From contig NZ_AZVB01000004.1 of assembly GCF_000513995.1 (NCBI RefSeq), positions 1-35,058 on the forward strand: a stretch of 35,058 bases of DNA, written 5' to 3'. The DNA comes from Pseudoxanthomonas sp. J35 (GTDB lineage: Bacteria; Pseudomonadota; Gammaproteobacteria; Xanthomonadales; Xanthomonadaceae). The notes under the pieces are model-generated. The model had not been told where the DNA came from, did not search any database, and worked only from the letters and a program-made list of their open reading frames with translations. A program made the translations under genes and the position numbers. Shown here in pieces: positions 18,762 to 28,163 of the stretch (the first letter of the stretch is position 1; every line of letters starts with the position of its first letter).

Positions 18762-19025
18762 ATGAACGCCCGAACCGTCTTTTCCGTGCTCGCCGCCGCC
18801 GTGCTGCTGTCCGCCTGCGGCAACAAGGGGCCGCTGGTGATGCCGCAGCAGCCCGTCCCCATCGAACAGCAGCAGCTGCCGGCGCCAGCCGCGCCTGTAC
18901 CTGCGGACGAGCCCGCCGCGGACGACGCCGACGCTGCCGATACCCGCGCGGATGACACCGGAACGGATGCGGACGCGACCGGCACGGACGACCCCGCCGA
19001 TCCGCCGGGCGGCGGCCGTGGCTGA
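18762..19025 (+). CDS. lptM: LptM-like small lipoprotein
   Basis: The protein has 87 residues. A lipoprotein signal ([14 protein letters not shown], lipobox LSAC, lipid-bearing Cys19) runs into GNKGPLVMP, the hallmark of LptM (YifL), which helps oxidative maturation of the LPS translocon LptD in the outer membrane. The rest is a long acidic Asp/Ala/Thr-rich tail, longer and more repetitive than in E. coli. It overlaps dapF by 8 nt, and lptM-dapF is the usual order in gammaproteobacteria. The name rests on motif and position; the tail is not conserved. Confidence 0.85.
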   Translation: MNARTVFSVLAAAVLLSACGNKGPLVMPQQPVPIEQQQLPAPAAPVPADEPAADDADAADTRADDTGTDADATGTDDPADPPGGGRG

Positions 19026-19857
19026 GGCCCTGCGCTTCAGCAAGATGCACGGCGCCGGCAACGACTTCGTCGTCATCGACCTGCGCGACGGCACGCCACC
19101 GCCCGATCCGGCGCTCGCCGCGACGCTGGCCGACCGCCACCGCGGCGTCGGCTGCGACCAGATCCTCACCATCGGCCCGCCGCGCAGCGCCGGTGCCGTG
19201 GCTTCGTACGCGATCTGGAACTCCGACGGCAGTCCGTCGGGCCAGTGCGGCAACGGCGCGCGCTGCATCGCCGCGTGGCTGGAACGCGACGGCACCGCCA
19301 CCGGTCCGCGCTTCGTGGTCGACAGTCCGGCCGGCACGCATGCGGTCGAGTCGCTGGGCAACGGCCGGTACTCCATCGCCATGGGCGTGCCGCGCTTCGC
19401 GCCGGCGGAGATCCCGCTGGCCGGGTTCGATGCGGCCCAGGCCGAGTACGCGCTGGAACTGCCGGAGGGCAGGGTGGTGTTCGGCGCGGTATCGATGGGC
19501 AATCCGCATGCGGTGATCGAGGTGGCCGACGCGGGGGCGGCGGACGTGGCCGGCCTCGGGCCGGCGCTGCAGCGTTCGGCGGCGTTCCCGCAGTCGTGCA
19601 ACGTGGGCTTCGCCCAGGTGCTGGCGCCGGACCACGTGCGCCTGCGCGTGTACGAGCGCGGCGTCGGCGAGACCCTGGCCTGCGGCAGCGGCGCCTGCGC
19701 GGCGGTGGCGTCGCTGGTGCGGCGCGGGCGCCTGGCGCGCGAGGCGACGGTATCGCTGCCCGGCGGCGACCTGCGTATCCGCTGGCCGGACGATGGTGCC
19801 GAGGTCATCATGTCGGGACCGACGGCTTTCGTATTCGAGGGGGAGTGGCGGGCATGA
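19018..19857 (+). CDS. dapF: Diaminopimelate epimerase
   Basis: It interconverts LL- and meso-diaminopimelate for lysine and peptidoglycan synthesis. I chose GTG 19018, overlapping the lptM stop by 8 nt, because it places the family opening [16 protein letters not shown] at residue 6 and gives 279 residues, the normal length; the upstream in-frame ATG lies in the lptM tail. The two catalytic cysteines are Cys77 (GQCGNGARC) and Cys222 ([14 protein letters not shown]). Its stop overlaps the next start (ATGA), so translation is coupled to DUF484. Confidence 0.96.
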   Translation: MAEALRFSKMHGAGNDFVVIDLRDGTPPPDPALAATLADRHRGVGCDQILTIGPPRSAGAVASYAIWNSDGSPSGQCGNGARCIAAWLERDGTATGPRFVVDSPAGTHAVESLGNGRYSIAMGVPRFAPAEIPLAGFDAAQAEYALELPEGRVVFGAVSMGNPHAVIEVADAGAADVAGLGPALQRSAAFPQSCNVGFAQVLAPDHVRLRVYERGVGETLACGSGACAAVASLVRRGRLAREATVSLPGGDLRIRWPDDGAEVIMSGPTAFVFEGEWRA

Positions 19858-20531
19858 GCGACACGCAGGAAATGCAGGGGGCACACGAGGTCGCGTCGTG
19901 GCTGCGGCGCCATCCGGGCTTCCTCAAGCAGTTCCCGGACCTGGCGCTGAGCCTGGTGGTCCCGCGCGACGACGGGCGCACGGCCTCGCTGGCCAGCTAC
20001 CAGCTGGAAGTGCTGCGCGACAAGAACCGCGAGCTGTCGCGGCGGCTGGCCGAGCTGTCGGCCAATGCGCAGGTCAACGAAAGGTTGGCGGTGCGCACGC
20101 ACCAGCTGACGCTGTCGCTGCTGCGGCAGACCAGCTACGCGGACACGCTGCGGGCGATGGCGGCGTCGCTGGCCGAGGATTTCGCCGGGGATCTGGTGCG
20201 GATCGTGTCGTTCCGGCCGGTGGCCGGGATGGAGGACGCGGAGTGGCTGCAGGTGCGCGGCGAGGGCGAGCCGGAGCTGCAGCCGTTCCGCGATGCGCTG
20301 CGCGAGGGCGAGCCGCTGTGCGGGCGCCTGCAGGCGGAGAAGAACGCGGTGCTGTACGGGCCGCGCCGCGAGGAGGTGCAGTCCAGCGCGCTGCTGCCGC
20401 TCACCGGGATTGGCCTGGTCGCGGTCGGCAGCCACGATCCGAACCGGTTCTACCCGGGCATGGGCACGCTGTTCCTGCGGATGATGGGCGAGTCCCTGGC
20501 GGTGGCGTTGGAGCGCTTCGATACGCCGTAA
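19854..20531 (+). CDS. DUF484 family protein (YigA-like, GAF fold)
   Basis: The protein has 225 residues from the ATG that overlaps the dapF stop. The opening [22 protein letters not shown] is the DUF484 signature. A coiled coil (about 45-80) precedes a GAF-like C-terminal domain ([25 protein letters not shown]). DUF484 genes commonly sit between dapF and xerC, as in E. coli; function is unknown. Here a 640-bp repeat region separates it from xerC, so coupling to xerC is broken. Confidence 0.88.
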   Translation: MSDTQEMQGAHEVASWLRRHPGFLKQFPDLALSLVVPRDDGRTASLASYQLEVLRDKNRELSRRLAELSANAQVNERLAVRTHQLTLSLLRQTSYADTLRAMAASLAEDFAGDLVRIVSFRPVAGMEDAEWLQVRGEGEPELQPFRDALREGEPLCGRLQAEKNAVLYGPRREEVQSSALLPLTGIGLVAVGSHDPNRFYPGMGTLFLRMMGESLAVALERFDTP

Positions 20532-20571
20532 GGGCGGGGCTGCGGTTGCCGGGTGGCGGCAACAGCAACGA

Positions 20572-21079
20572 GCAACAGCAACAGCGTTGGGCTGACGGGC
20601 TTCGGAAGGAGCCACGGCAGCGCGGGGGTATCGCGCATCGCGCGGTTCCGCGTCCGCGCCGGGAATGAATCGGGGCGCTGGTGAGGTTTGCCGCGTCGCC
20701 ACGCGCCAGCCGCCTCACCGCATCATGCTGCGATCTCCCAGGTGTGGCGTCGGGTTCTGGTGGCCAGCTTCGGAAGGAGCCGCGGCACTCCGGGGGTATG
20801 ACGCATCGCGCGGTTCCGCGTCCTGCTCCAACGCGCGACCGCGGCACATCCATGTGCCGCTTGCGCCATACCCCCCGGAGCACCGCGTCTTCGGGCGTCT
20901 TGAGGTTGCGGCTTCGTTCCTTGCAGAGGGGGCGGGGGCGGGAACCGGGCGGCGTCGGAGTCGGGCAAGCCCGACTCTACAAGGGGGCGGCAGGCGCGCT
21001 TTTGTAGAGCGGGGCTTGCCCCGCTGCTCTTCATGCGCGCTGGGACATCAGCGTGGGAGTCGGGCAAGCCCGACTCTAC
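20572..21079. repeat. Mosaic noncoding repeat module 2, ending in GTAG REPs, between DUF484 and xerC
   Basis: It begins GCAACAGCAACAGCGTTGGG and repeats the blocks of 12615-13020 in largely the same order: TTCGGAAGGAGCC...GCGCATCGCGCGGTTCC at about 20600-20650, GCGCCGGGAATGAATC at 20656-20724, the first block again at 20768-20822 and GTCTTCGGG at 20887-20930. REPs follow: inverted 20959-20980, forward 21004-21025, inverted 21058-21079. The gap 20532-21174 has no convincing gene. Confidence 0.75.
20841..20860. repeat. Perfect palindrome within module 2
   Basis: GCGGCACAT, CC, ATGTGCCGC: a perfect 9-bp inverted repeat. Module 1 has a decayed version near 12716-12732 (GCACATCCAGTGCC), so it is a shared part of the module rather than an operator private to xerC. 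Confidence 0.65.
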
Positions 21080-21174
21080 GGGGGCGGGGTTGGCGATGCC
21101 ATGGGGTCGCGGGGTGATCCGGCCGGGCTTTGCGCGCATCATGTGCGCATGCACGCCCGCGCCTGCCAACTCCG

Positions 21175-22056
21175 ATGAGCGGCATCGACGCCTTCCTCGA
21201 GCACCTGCGCGTGGAGCGGGCGGTGTCGCCGCATACGCTGGATGCGTACCGCCGCGACCTGGAGGCGCTGGATGCGTTCGCCCGGCAGCAGGGCGTGGAC
21301 GGACCGGCGCGGCTGGATGCGGCGCGGCTGCGCGAGTTCGTCGCCGCCGAGCACCGCCGCGGGCTGTCGCCGAAGAGCCTGCAGCGGCGGTTGTCGGCCT
21401 GCCGCAGCTACTACGCCTGGCTGCTGCGCAACGGTGCGATCCCGGCCAGTCCGGCCGCGGGCCTGCGCGCGCCCAAGGCGCCGCGCAAGTTGCCGCAGGT
21501 GCTGGACGTGGACGAGGCGGTGCGCCTGGTCGAGGTGCCGACCGACGTGCCACTGGGCCTGCGCGACCGGGCGCTGCTTGAGCTGTTCTATTCCTCGGGG
21601 CTGCGCCTGAGCGAGCTGTGCGCGCTGCGCTGGCGCGACCTGCAGTTGGACGCCGGGCTGGTCACGGTGCTGGGCAAGGGCTCCAGGCAGCGCAGCGTGC
21701 CGGTCGGTTCGCATGCGCGGCGGGCGCTGGCCGAGTGGCGCGCATCCACCGGCGCGGGCGATGGCGATTTCGTGTTCCCGGGCCGCGGCGGCGGGCCGAT
21801 CGGCCAGCGCGCGGTGCAGATCCGGATCCGCCAGCTGGCCGCGCGCCAGGGGCTGTTCAAGAACGTGCACCCGCACATGCTGCGGCACAGCTTCGCCAGC
21901 CACGTGCTGGAATCCTCCGGCGACCTGCGCGGGGTGCAGGAGCTGCTCGGCCACGCCGACATCGCCACCACCCAGATCTACACCCACCTGGACTTCCAGC
22001 ACCTGTCGAAGGTGTACGACGCGGCGCACCCGCGGGCGAAGCGCAAGCGCGGCTGA
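21175..22056 (+). CDS. xerC: Tyrosine recombinase XerC
   Basis: It resolves chromosome dimers at dif with XerD. ATG 21175 gives 293 residues, the normal length; 15 more in-frame codons upstream are not family-like. The N-terminal SAM-like core-binding domain is at 1-85 and the catalytic domain at 105-285. All six catalytic residues are visible: Arg144 ([11 protein letters not shown]), Lys168 (GKGSRQR), His234 and Arg237 ([12 protein letters not shown]), His260 (LLGHADI) and nucleophile Tyr269 (TTQIYTH). The start region lacks a clear Shine-Dalgarno. In relatives xerC follows DUF484 directly; here repeats intervene. Confidence 0.96.
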   Translation: MSGIDAFLEHLRVERAVSPHTLDAYRRDLEALDAFARQQGVDGPARLDAARLREFVAAEHRRGLSPKSLQRRLSACRSYYAWLLRNGAIPASPAAGLRAPKAPRKLPQVLDVDEAVRLVEVPTDVPLGLRDRALLELFYSSGLRLSELCALRWRDLQLDAGLVTVLGKGSRQRSVPVGSHARRALAEWRASTGAGDGDFVFPGRGGGPIGQRAVQIRIRQLAARQGLFKNVHPHMLRHSFASHVLESSGDLRGVQELLGHADIATTQIYTHLDFQHLSKVYDAAHPRAKRKRG

Positions 22057-22163
22057 CCCGGCGCTGCGGCTTCGCGCCGCTGCCGATGCAGTGTCCGGAT
22101 CCGGCGAGAACCCGGGCCCGCAACTGGCGATGCTGCGGTTCCGTTCCGGGCTGGAGTCCCTGT

Positions 22164-22658
22164 ATGTCTTCCTTCCGCCTCGTGGGCCTTGACCCGGCCC
22201 CGTTCGCCCCGCTGTTCCTGCTCGACGCCGCGCAGCTGGCCGCGTGCGGCATGGCGCGTGTCATTGCCGATGCCGACCACGGCTACCCGTGCCGGGTCAG
22301 CCTGGAGGACGCGCGCCGGGGCGACGAACTGCTGCTCCTGCCTTGGATGCACCAGGCGGCGCCCTCGCCGTACCGGGCGTCCGGGCCGGTGTTCGTGCGC
22401 CGCGCCGCGTGCCGGCGCGTGCTGCCGCCGGGCGAGGTGCCGCCGTATGTGAGCGACCGGCTGGTCTCGCTGCGGGCCTATGACGCGGCGGACCTGATGG
22501 CCGATGCGGAGGTCTGCGAGGGCCGTGAGGCGGGCGCCTGGCTGGAGGCGGCGTTCGGCCGTGGCGAGGTCGCGTACGTACACATGCACAACGCCCGTCG
22601 CGGTTGCTTTTCCTGCCTGGCGGAGCGGGTTCCGGCTTCCGGCCGGGCGGAGGGTTGA
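22164..22658 (+). CDS. DUF1203 family protein
   Basis: The protein has 164 residues from ATG 22164. The sequence [20 protein letters not shown], then [22 protein letters not shown] and [15 protein letters not shown], is the DUF1203 pattern; the conserved Cys in [11 protein letters not shown] and the SPYRASGP motif are present. It is predicted soluble and cytoplasmic, with no known function. It lies between xerC and hslV, 107 bp after xerC and 49 bp before hslV. Confidence 0.85.
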   Translation: MSSFRLVGLDPAPFAPLFLLDAAQLAACGMARVIADADHGYPCRVSLEDARRGDELLLLPWMHQAAPSPYRASGPVFVRRAACRRVLPPGEVPPYVSDRLVSLRAYDAADLMADAEVCEGREAGAWLEAAFGRGEVAYVHMHNARRGCFSCLAERVPASGRAEG

Positions 22659-22707
22659 TCGGGGCAGGGGCGTCCCCATCTCCGGGGGACAGCTTCCCGG
22701 AGGCCGC

Positions 22708-23259
22708 ATGGACCCCAGCCAGAACCCCAACGTGTTCCACGCCACCACCATCATTTCCGTGCGCCGCGACGGCAAGGTCGCCGTGGCCGGCGACGGCCAG
22801 GTCACCCTCGGCCACACGGTGATGAAGGGCAACGCCCGCAAGGTGCGCCGGCTCGGCCGTGACGGCCAGGTCCTCGCCGGCTTCGCCGGCGCCGCCGCCG
22901 ATGCCTTCACCCTGTTCGAGCTGTTCGAGGCCAAGCTGGAGAAGCACGGCCAGCTGCAGCGCGCCGCGGTGGAACTGGCCAAGGACTGGCGCACCGACCG
23001 CCGCTACGGGAAGCTCGAGGCGCTGCTCGCCGTCGCCGACAAGGACACCTCGCTGATCATCAGCGGCACCGGCGACGTGATCGAGCCGGAGGACGGCATC
23101 ATCGCCATCGGTTCCGGCGGCAGCTACGCGCTGTCGGCCGCGCGCGCGCTGCTCGTGCACACCTCGCTCGACGCCCGTTCCATCGCCGTGGAGGCGCTGA
23201 ACATCGCCGGCGACATCTGCATCTACACCAACCGCAACGTGGTGGTCGAGGAGTTGTGA
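22708..23259 (+). CDS. hslV: ATP-dependent protease subunit HslV (ClpQ)
   Basis: This is the peptidase subunit of the cytoplasmic HslUV protease. ATG 22708 after CCCGGAGG gives 183 residues. [20 protein letters not shown] at 13-32 holds the N-terminal threonine nucleophile. In E. coli only Met precedes it; here there is a 12-residue leader [12 protein letters not shown], so the enzyme must be processed to expose Thr13 (inference; the longer leader is also what I recall for Xanthomonas HslV). The Gly-rich [17 protein letters not shown] segment is intact. hslU follows after a 141-bp gap filled by a heptad repeat. Confidence 0.96.
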   Translation: MDPSQNPNVFHATTIISVRRDGKVAVAGDGQVTLGHTVMKGNARKVRRLGRDGQVLAGFAGAAADAFTLFELFEAKLEKHGQLQRAAVELAKDWRTDRRYGKLEALLAVADKDTSLIISGTGDVIEPEDGIIAIGSGGSYALSAARALLVHTSLDARSIAVEALNIAGDICIYTNRNVVVEEL

Positions 23260-23268
23260 CTGGGAGCC

Positions 23269-23387
23269 GTGATTCGTGATTGGGGATTGGTGATTCGTAA
23301 GAGCCAAGGCGCTCCTTCGATTCCCTCCCGTCGCGATGTCACCTGCTTCTGCTTCTTCCAATCCCGAATCACGAATTACGATCACGG
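23269..23387. repeat. Heptad inverted-repeat element, copy 2, between hslV and hslU
   Basis: Left arm (23269-23297) is GTGATTC GTGATTG GGGATTG GTGATTC. Right arm (23358-23387) is the inverted type, CCAATCC CGAATCA CGAATTA CGATCACGG. The inner sequence AAGAGCCAAGGCGCTC matches copy 1 (5656-5777) at nearly every base, while the middle of the element differs and has no terminator. It ends 13 bp before the hslU start and separates two genes that are usually tightly linked. Confidence 0.8.
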
Positions 23388-23400
23388 ACCACTGCCCCCA

Positions 23401-24771
23401 ATGACCGCGAATACCTCATCCTCCACCATGACCCCGCGCGAGATCGTGCAGGAGCTCGACCGCCACATCGTCGGCCAGCACGCGGCCAAGCGCGCGGTGG
23501 CGATCGCCCTGCGCAACCGCTGGCGCCGCATGCAGCTGGCCCCGGAGCTGCGCAACGAGGTCATGCCCAAGAACATCCTGATGATCGGCCCCACCGGCGT
23601 GGGCAAGACCGAGATCGCGCGGCGCCTGGCGACGCTGGCCAACGCGCCGTTCGTCAAGGTCGAGGCCACCCGCTTCACCGAGGTCGGCTACGTCGGCAAG
23701 GACGTCGAGCAGATCATCCGCGACCTGGCCGATACCGCGGTGAAGATGTACCGCGAGCAGGCCAAGGCGCGCGTGCGCCTGCAGGCGGAGGAACGCGCCG
23801 AGGAGCGCATCCTCGACGCGCTGCTGCCGCGCCGCACCCCGCCGATGGGCTTCGACACCGGCCACGCCGAGGTCCAGGTCTCCGGCCCGGAGGATTCCAC
23901 CCGCGCCAAGTTCCGCAGGATGCTGCGCGCCGGCGAGCTGGACGAGCGCGAGATCGAGCTGGAGATGTCGACCAACGTCGGCGTGGACATCATGACCCCG
24001 CCGGGCATGGAGGAGATGGGCCAGCAGCTGCGGCAGATGTTCGCCAACCTCGGCGGCGGCAAGACCCACAAGCGCACGGTCACGATCAAGGCGGCACGCC
24101 CGCAGCTGGTCGAGGAGGAAGCGGCCAGGCTGGTCAACGAGGACGACGTGCGCGCCGCGGCGATCGAGGCCTGCGAGCAGCACGGCATCGTCTTCATCGA
24201 CGAGATCGACAAGGTCGCCAAGCGTGGCGATTCGCTCTCGTCCGGCGGCGATGTCAGCCGCGAAGGCGTGCAGCGCGACCTGCTGCCGCTGGTCGAAGGT
24301 TCCACCGTGTCGACCAAGTACGGCACGGTGCGTACCGACCACATCCTGTTCATCGCCTCCGGCGCCTTCCACCTGGCCAAGCCCTCGGACCTGATCCCGG
24401 AGCTGCAGGGCCGCTTCCCGATCAGGGTCGAGCTGAGCGCGCTGACCAAGGACGACTTCGTCCGCATCCTCACCGAGCCGAAGGCCTCGCTGACCCGCCA
24501 GTACGTGGAGTTGATGGCCACCGAGGGCGTGAAGCTGGAATTCGCGCCGGACGCGATCACCCGCCTGGCGGAGATCGCCGCGCAGGTCAACGAGCGCCAG
24601 GAGAACATCGGCGCGCGGCGCCTGCACACCGTGCTCGAGCGCCTGCTCGACACGCTCAGCTACGAGGCGCCGGACCGCGACGGCCAGGCGGTGACCATCG
24701 ACCGCGCCTACGTCGACGCGCACCTGGGCGACCTGGTCCAGGACCCGGACCTGAGCCGCTACATCCTGTAA
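23401..24771 (+). CDS. hslU: ATP-dependent protease ATPase subunit HslU (ClpY)
   Basis: This AAA+ unfoldase feeds substrates to HslV. ATG 23401 gives 456 residues; ATG 23428 ([17 protein letters not shown]) is a possible alternative. Walker [10 protein letters not shown] begins near residue 63, Walker B is IVFIDEIDK, and the Arg finger region GRFPIRVEL and sensor-2 [12 protein letters not shown] are present. The C-terminus DLSRYIL is the tail that docks into HslV. The inserted I-domain (about 110-245) is of normal size. No clear Shine-Dalgarno precedes the ATG; the heptad repeat lies there instead. Confidence 0.97.
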   Translation: MTANTSSSTMTPREIVQELDRHIVGQHAAKRAVAIALRNRWRRMQLAPELRNEVMPKNILMIGPTGVGKTEIARRLATLANAPFVKVEATRFTEVGYVGKDVEQIIRDLADTAVKMYREQAKARVRLQAEERAEERILDALLPRRTPPMGFDTGHAEVQVSGPEDSTRAKFRRMLRAGELDEREIELEMSTNVGVDIMTPPGMEEMGQQLRQMFANLGGGKTHKRTVTIKAARPQLVEEEAARLVNEDDVRAAAIEACEQHGIVFIDEIDKVAKRGDSLSSGGDVSREGVQRDLLPLVEGSTVSTKYGTVRTDHILFIASGAFHLAKPSDLIPELQGRFPIRVELSALTKDDFVRILTEPKASLTRQYVELMATEGVKLEFAPDAITRLAEIAAQVNERQENIGARRLHTVLERLLDTLSYEAPDRDGQAVTIDRAYVDAHLGDLVQDPDLSRYIL

Positions 24772-24778
24772 GCGTGCC

Positions 24779-24812
24779 GGGGCTGGCCGCGGCCTGGACC
24801 GTGGCTAGCCCC
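24779..24812. terminator. Possible bidirectional terminator between hslU and dgcA
   Basis: GGGGCTGGCC (24779-24788) pairs with GGCTAGCCCC (24803-24812) with one mismatch around a 14-nt loop. It begins 8 bp after the hslU stop and overlaps the dgcA stop codon (minus strand). No T tract on either side. Confidence 0.4.
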
Positions 24813-25788
24813 ACAGCTCCGGCGACGGGGGCAGCATGCGCCCGCGCTCGTACGCCATGCCGCCGGGCCAGTCTTCCGACTGCAGCCACGGGCCGTCGAG
24901 GTCGCAGACCTCGCACAGCTGCGCCAGCACCATGCCCGGCGCCACCGACACCGAGCCGCCGAGCATGCAGCCCACCATCAGGCGGAAGCCGGCCGCGCGC
25001 GCGGCCCCGGCCAGTTCCAGCGCAGGGGTCAGGCCGCCGACCTTGTCGAGCTTGATGTTCACGAACCGGTAGCGCCCGGCCAGTCCGGGCAGATCGGCTG
25101 CGGTCGACAGCGACTCGTCGGCGCACAGAGGGATCTGCCCGGCATAGCCCACCAGCCCGGCATCGGCGCCCGCGGCAACGGGCTGCTCCAGCAGGTCCAC
25201 CCCCAACGGCCTCAACAACGGTTCGTACTCGCACAGCTCTTCGACGCTCCAGGACTGGTTGGCGTCGACGATCAGGCGCGCGCGCGGTGCCCCGCGACGC
25301 ACGGCCTGGATGGCGGTCTCGGGCGAGCCCGGGCCGACCTTCACCTTGATCCACGGATAGCCGTCATAGGCGTGCGCGGCGGCCTCGTAGGCATCGATGT
25401 CGCGCATGCCGATGGTCACCGCGCTGTCGATCGGCGCCCACTTTCCCACGCCGGCGCGCTGCCACACGGGCATGCCGGTCAGCTTGGCCTCCAGGTCCCA
25501 CAGCGCGGCGTCGAGCGCATGGCGCGCGCCACCGGCAGGCAGCAGGTCGGCCAGTTGCCGGCGGTCGCAACCGGCTTCCACCGCGGCGCGCACCTGTTCG
25601 ATCTGCGCCGCCATGCTCTCCGGGGTTTCGCCGTGGTAGGCGACGCCGCCGGCCTCGCCGCGGCCGAGCTTGCCGGCCTCGTGCACCTCGACGATCACCA
25701 CGCGCGCATGCGTGCGCGTGCCGCGCGAGATCGCGAACGGTTCCTTCAGCGCCCAGGCATGGGGACGGACGGACAGGGTGCGGGGCAT
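24805..25788 (-). CDS. dgcA: Enolase-superfamily racemase, likely N-acetyl-D-glutamate racemase DgcA (dipeptide epimerase family)
   Basis: The protein has 327 residues with the muconate-lactonizing/dipeptide-epimerase layout. Acid-base Lys148 and Lys150 (WIKVKVG), metal ligands Asp175 (IVDANQSW), Glu201 (LLEQPV) and Asp224 (CADES), and Lys246/Lys249 (NIKLDK) are all present. Alone it would be called L-Ala-D/L-Glu epimerase. The gene lies 4 bp after a DUF1611 gene on the same strand, and that pair matches DgcN-DgcA, a described D-glutamate pathway in which D-Glu is N-acetylated and then racemised. Function as DgcA is inferred from pairing; the enolase fold is certain. Confidence 0.85.
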   Translation of the reverse strand: MPRTLSVRPHAWALKEPFAISRGTRTHARVVIVEVHEAGKLGRGEAGGVAYHGETPESMAAQIEQVRAAVEAGCDRRQLADLLPAGGARHALDAALWDLEAKLTGMPVWQRAGVGKWAPIDSAVTIGMRDIDAYEAAAHAYDGYPWIKVKVGPGSPETAIQAVRRGAPRARLIVDANQSWSVEELCEYEPLLRPLGVDLLEQPVAAGADAGLVGYAGQIPLCADESLSTAADLPGLAGRYRFVNIKLDKVGGLTPALELAGAARAAGFRLMVGCMLGGSVSVAPGMVLAQLCEVCDLDGPWLQSEDWPGGMAYERGRMLPPSPELWG

Positions 25789-25792
25789 CTGC

Positions 25793-26815
25793 TCAGCCCA
25801 CGATCGAGGCGATGACGCGGCCGTGGGCGGTGCGCATCGGGTCGAATGCCGGCACGCCGAGTTCGCGTTCGGCCTGCTCCAGCGCCTCGCGCGCCGCCGC
25901 TTCGTCCAGCGCCGAGGTATTGAGGCTGACCGCGGCCAGCCGGGCCTGCGGGTTGGTCAGGCGGGCGACGGCAAGGTACAGGTCGCGCGCCTCGCGCAGG
26001 CCCGGCACCGGGTAGTCCGGCCAGCTGACCAGATGCTCGCGCAGCGGGTCGTGGCACAGCACCAGGGCATCGGCCTGCGAACCATGCAGCAGGCCCATGG
26101 TCACGCCGGCGTAGGCGGGGTGGAACAGCGAGCCCTGGCCTTCGATCAGGTCCCAGTGGTCCGGGGCGGCGGCCGGGGAGATGCATTCGGCCGCGCCGGC
26201 GATGAAGTCGGCGATGACCGCATCGATGGCGATGCCGGAGCCGGCGATCATGATGCCGGTCTGCCCGGTCGCGCGGAAATCCGCATCAAGGCCGGCGGCG
26301 CGCATCGAGCGGGCCAGCGCCAGCGCGGTGTACTTCTTGCCCAGCGCGCAGTCGGTGCCGACCATCGCCACGCGCTTGCCGCTGCGCTTCCGGCCGGTGG
26401 CGCGCGGCAGGTCGGCGGGCGGGCGGCGCACGTCGACCAGGCGTACGCCGGCCTCGGCCGCCGCTTCGGCCAGGCCGGGCACGATGTCCAGCGGGGTGTG
26501 CAGGCCGCTGACGATGTCCAGGCCGTTGCGCACCGCGTCCAGCAGCAGCGGCGCCCAGTGCGCCGGGATCCGGCCCTGCGGCGGGGTCACGCCGATCAGC
26601 AGCGAGCGCGCGCCGGCGGCATGGGCGGTGGCGGCATCCATCTCCGGCAGGCCCAGGTTGACGCTGCCGCCCGGGGCACGGGTCTGGCCGACGCAGTCGG
26701 CGCCGGCCCAGTCGCGCAGGCCGAAGGCGGTCTTGGCCTTGAGCGGATTGGTTTCCTCGCCGAGGAAGAGCAGGTAGGGCTTGCGCAGGTTGACCGTGTT
26801 GACGAGCTGGTTCAT
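25793..26815 (-). CDS. dgcN: DUF1611 protein, likely D-glutamate N-acetyltransferase DgcN
   Basis: The protein has 340 residues from ATG 26815 (opening MNQLVNTVNLRKPYLLFLGE); an upstream in-frame extension has no support. The N-terminal Rossmann-like DUF1611_N domain (about 10-135) and a C-terminal P-loop domain with GTDCALGKKYT at 153-163 and the conserved WDLIEGQGSLFHPAY stretch match the family. DgcN members acetylate D-glutamate before racemisation by DgcA, whose gene follows 4 bp later. A LuxR-type regulator is divergent. The start has only a weak ribosome site. Confidence 0.85.
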   Translation of the reverse strand: MNQLVNTVNLRKPYLLFLGEETNPLKAKTAFGLRDWAGADCVGQTRAPGGSVNLGLPEMDAATAHAAGARSLLIGVTPPQGRIPAHWAPLLLDAVRNGLDIVSGLHTPLDIVPGLAEAAAEAGVRLVDVRRPPADLPRATGRKRSGKRVAMVGTDCALGKKYTALALARSMRAAGLDADFRATGQTGIMIAGSGIAIDAVIADFIAGAAECISPAAAPDHWDLIEGQGSLFHPAYAGVTMGLLHGSQADALVLCHDPLREHLVSWPDYPVPGLREARDLYLAVARLTNPQARLAAVSLNTSALDEAAAREALEQAERELGVPAFDPMRTAHGRVIASIVG

Positions 26816-27005
26816 CGGGTTTCCCGAGATGTGCCGGGGAGAGGCTTGGGGTCGGAGGGACGGTGGAAACCCATTCCAGCACTTTCCCGGGGCCGGCGAA
26901 TCGGAAGAAACCCCCATTCCCGACCGGCGGATCCATCGCGCGCTTGCCGGCCGGGCGATGGCGATGCTAATTGTCAGCCAGCCCCCGCAACCTGCCCGGA
27001 AGGTG
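26816..27005. promoter_or_regulatory. Divergent control region between dgcNA and the LuxR regulator
   Basis: This 190-bp gap holds two related motifs: GGAAACCCATTCC (26865-26877, a palindrome of GGAA/TTCC around five bases) and GAAGAAACCCCCATTCC (26904-26920). A similar motif, GAAAACCCCTAATTC, lies at 29267-29281. They are candidate operators for the adjacent regulator. ATGCTAAT near 26964 resembles a -10 for the regulator gene. Confidence 0.4.
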
Positions 27006-28154
27006 ATGCAGTTCCTGATCCCCGCACTGAGCGACTCCCCGCCTGCCGAGGCCGACCTTCCGGCGGCGGATCCGTGGGTGGCCCAGCGCATGGCACTGGT
27101 CCGCGCCCTGGACATGGACGCGCTGTGGGAGGCCTGCGTGGCCTGGATCGGCAAGGCCCTGCCGTGCCATTCCTTCAGCCTGCTCTACGACATCGACGGC
27201 TACCGGCCGCAGCAGGGCCGGCATTACCTGGCCGAGGTGCGCGACGCCGGGGCGCGGCTGGTGACCAGCCTGGACGTGGCCGCGCCGTACCTGGACGCCA
27301 ACCCGCGGATCCCCTGGTACACCTATTCGCAGATCGCCTCCGGCGACGGCCAGGCCGAGGCGCGGCTGCGGGCGCAGGATCCGGCGCCGGCCTGGCGCGA
27401 CTTCGTGCACCTGGCCTTCTGGGGACCGAAGGCACTGGAGGCGGTGCTGAGCATCCGCCTCCATCCGAGCCTCGCCGAGCTCGGCAGGCGCGAACTGGCC
27501 CTGCTGCAGGAGCTGCATCCGTTGCTCGAAGCCAGCCTGCAGCGGATCCGCGCCGCGGAAAGCGAGCGTGCGAAGCGGCAGACGCTGGAGGCGCTGGTCC
27601 ATGAGCTGCCGATCGCGGCGGTGCTGGTCGACGCGAAGCTGATGCCGTTCTACATGTCGGCCGAGGCGCGGCGCATCTGCCGCACATGGAGCGAAGAGGG
27701 CGACCCGAAGGGCCGCCTGCCGTGGGCGATCGAGCTGCCGTTGCGGCAGTGGCTGCATGGCCCGGGCGTGGCCGCGACCGGTCCCGCTCCGGCGCTGGGG
27801 AAGGGGGGCGCGTTCGAGGTGCGCCATGCCCACCGCAGGCACCTGCGCCTCGGGATCGAGGTCTCCTCGGCCGCGCGCGCGTCGGGCCGCGACCTCCACC
27901 ACATGCTGGTGCTCACGCCCGTCGACGAGAAGCTGCCCGAGGGGCCGGAACCGTCGCCGCAGGCGCTGGCGCTGTTGCGTGGCCTCTCCCCCAGCGAACG
28001 CAAGGTGGCCTTGCTGGCCGCCAGCGGACTGAGCAACGAGGAGATCGCCGCGCGGCTCTCGCGGTCGCGCAAGACCATCGAGAGCCAGCTCAGTTCGGCC
28101 TACCGCAAGTTGAACGTGTCCAGCCGCACCCAGCTGACGCGGCTGCTGTCCTGA
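27006..28154 (+). CDS. LuxR-family transcriptional regulator with sensory N-terminus
   Basis: The protein has 382 residues from ATG 27006; GTG 27003 or ATG 26964 are alternatives, since GGAAGG lies only 2 nt before this ATG. The N-terminal part (about 20-190) looks like a GAF-type ligand domain. A helical linker (LLEASLQRIRAAESERAKR) precedes a PAS-like segment (VHELPIAAVLVDAKLMPFYM). The C-terminus is a GerE helix-turn-helix (LSPSERKVALLAASGLSNEE, then SRKTIESQLSSAYRKLNV). No receiver Asp pattern is visible, so it is probably ligand-controlled rather than phosphorylated. Divergence from dgcNA suggests it controls them (inference). Confidence 0.8.
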   Translation: MQFLIPALSDSPPAEADLPAADPWVAQRMALVRALDMDALWEACVAWIGKALPCHSFSLLYDIDGYRPQQGRHYLAEVRDAGARLVTSLDVAAPYLDANPRIPWYTYSQIASGDGQAEARLRAQDPAPAWRDFVHLAFWGPKALEAVLSIRLHPSLAELGRRELALLQELHPLLEASLQRIRAAESERAKRQTLEALVHELPIAAVLVDAKLMPFYMSAEARRICRTWSEEGDPKGRLPWAIELPLRQWLHGPGVAATGPAPALGKGGAFEVRHAHRRHLRLGIEVSSAARASGRDLHHMLVLTPVDEKLPEGPEPSPQALALLRGLSPSERKVALLAASGLSNEEIAARLSRSRKTIESQLSSAYRKLNVSSRTQLTRLLS

Positions 28155-28163
28155 ACCTGGCGC

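Noticed and set aside
21175-22056. xerC as a phage or island integrase
   Set aside because: Length, motifs and the dapF-DUF484-xerC-hslVU context identify the housekeeping recombinase.
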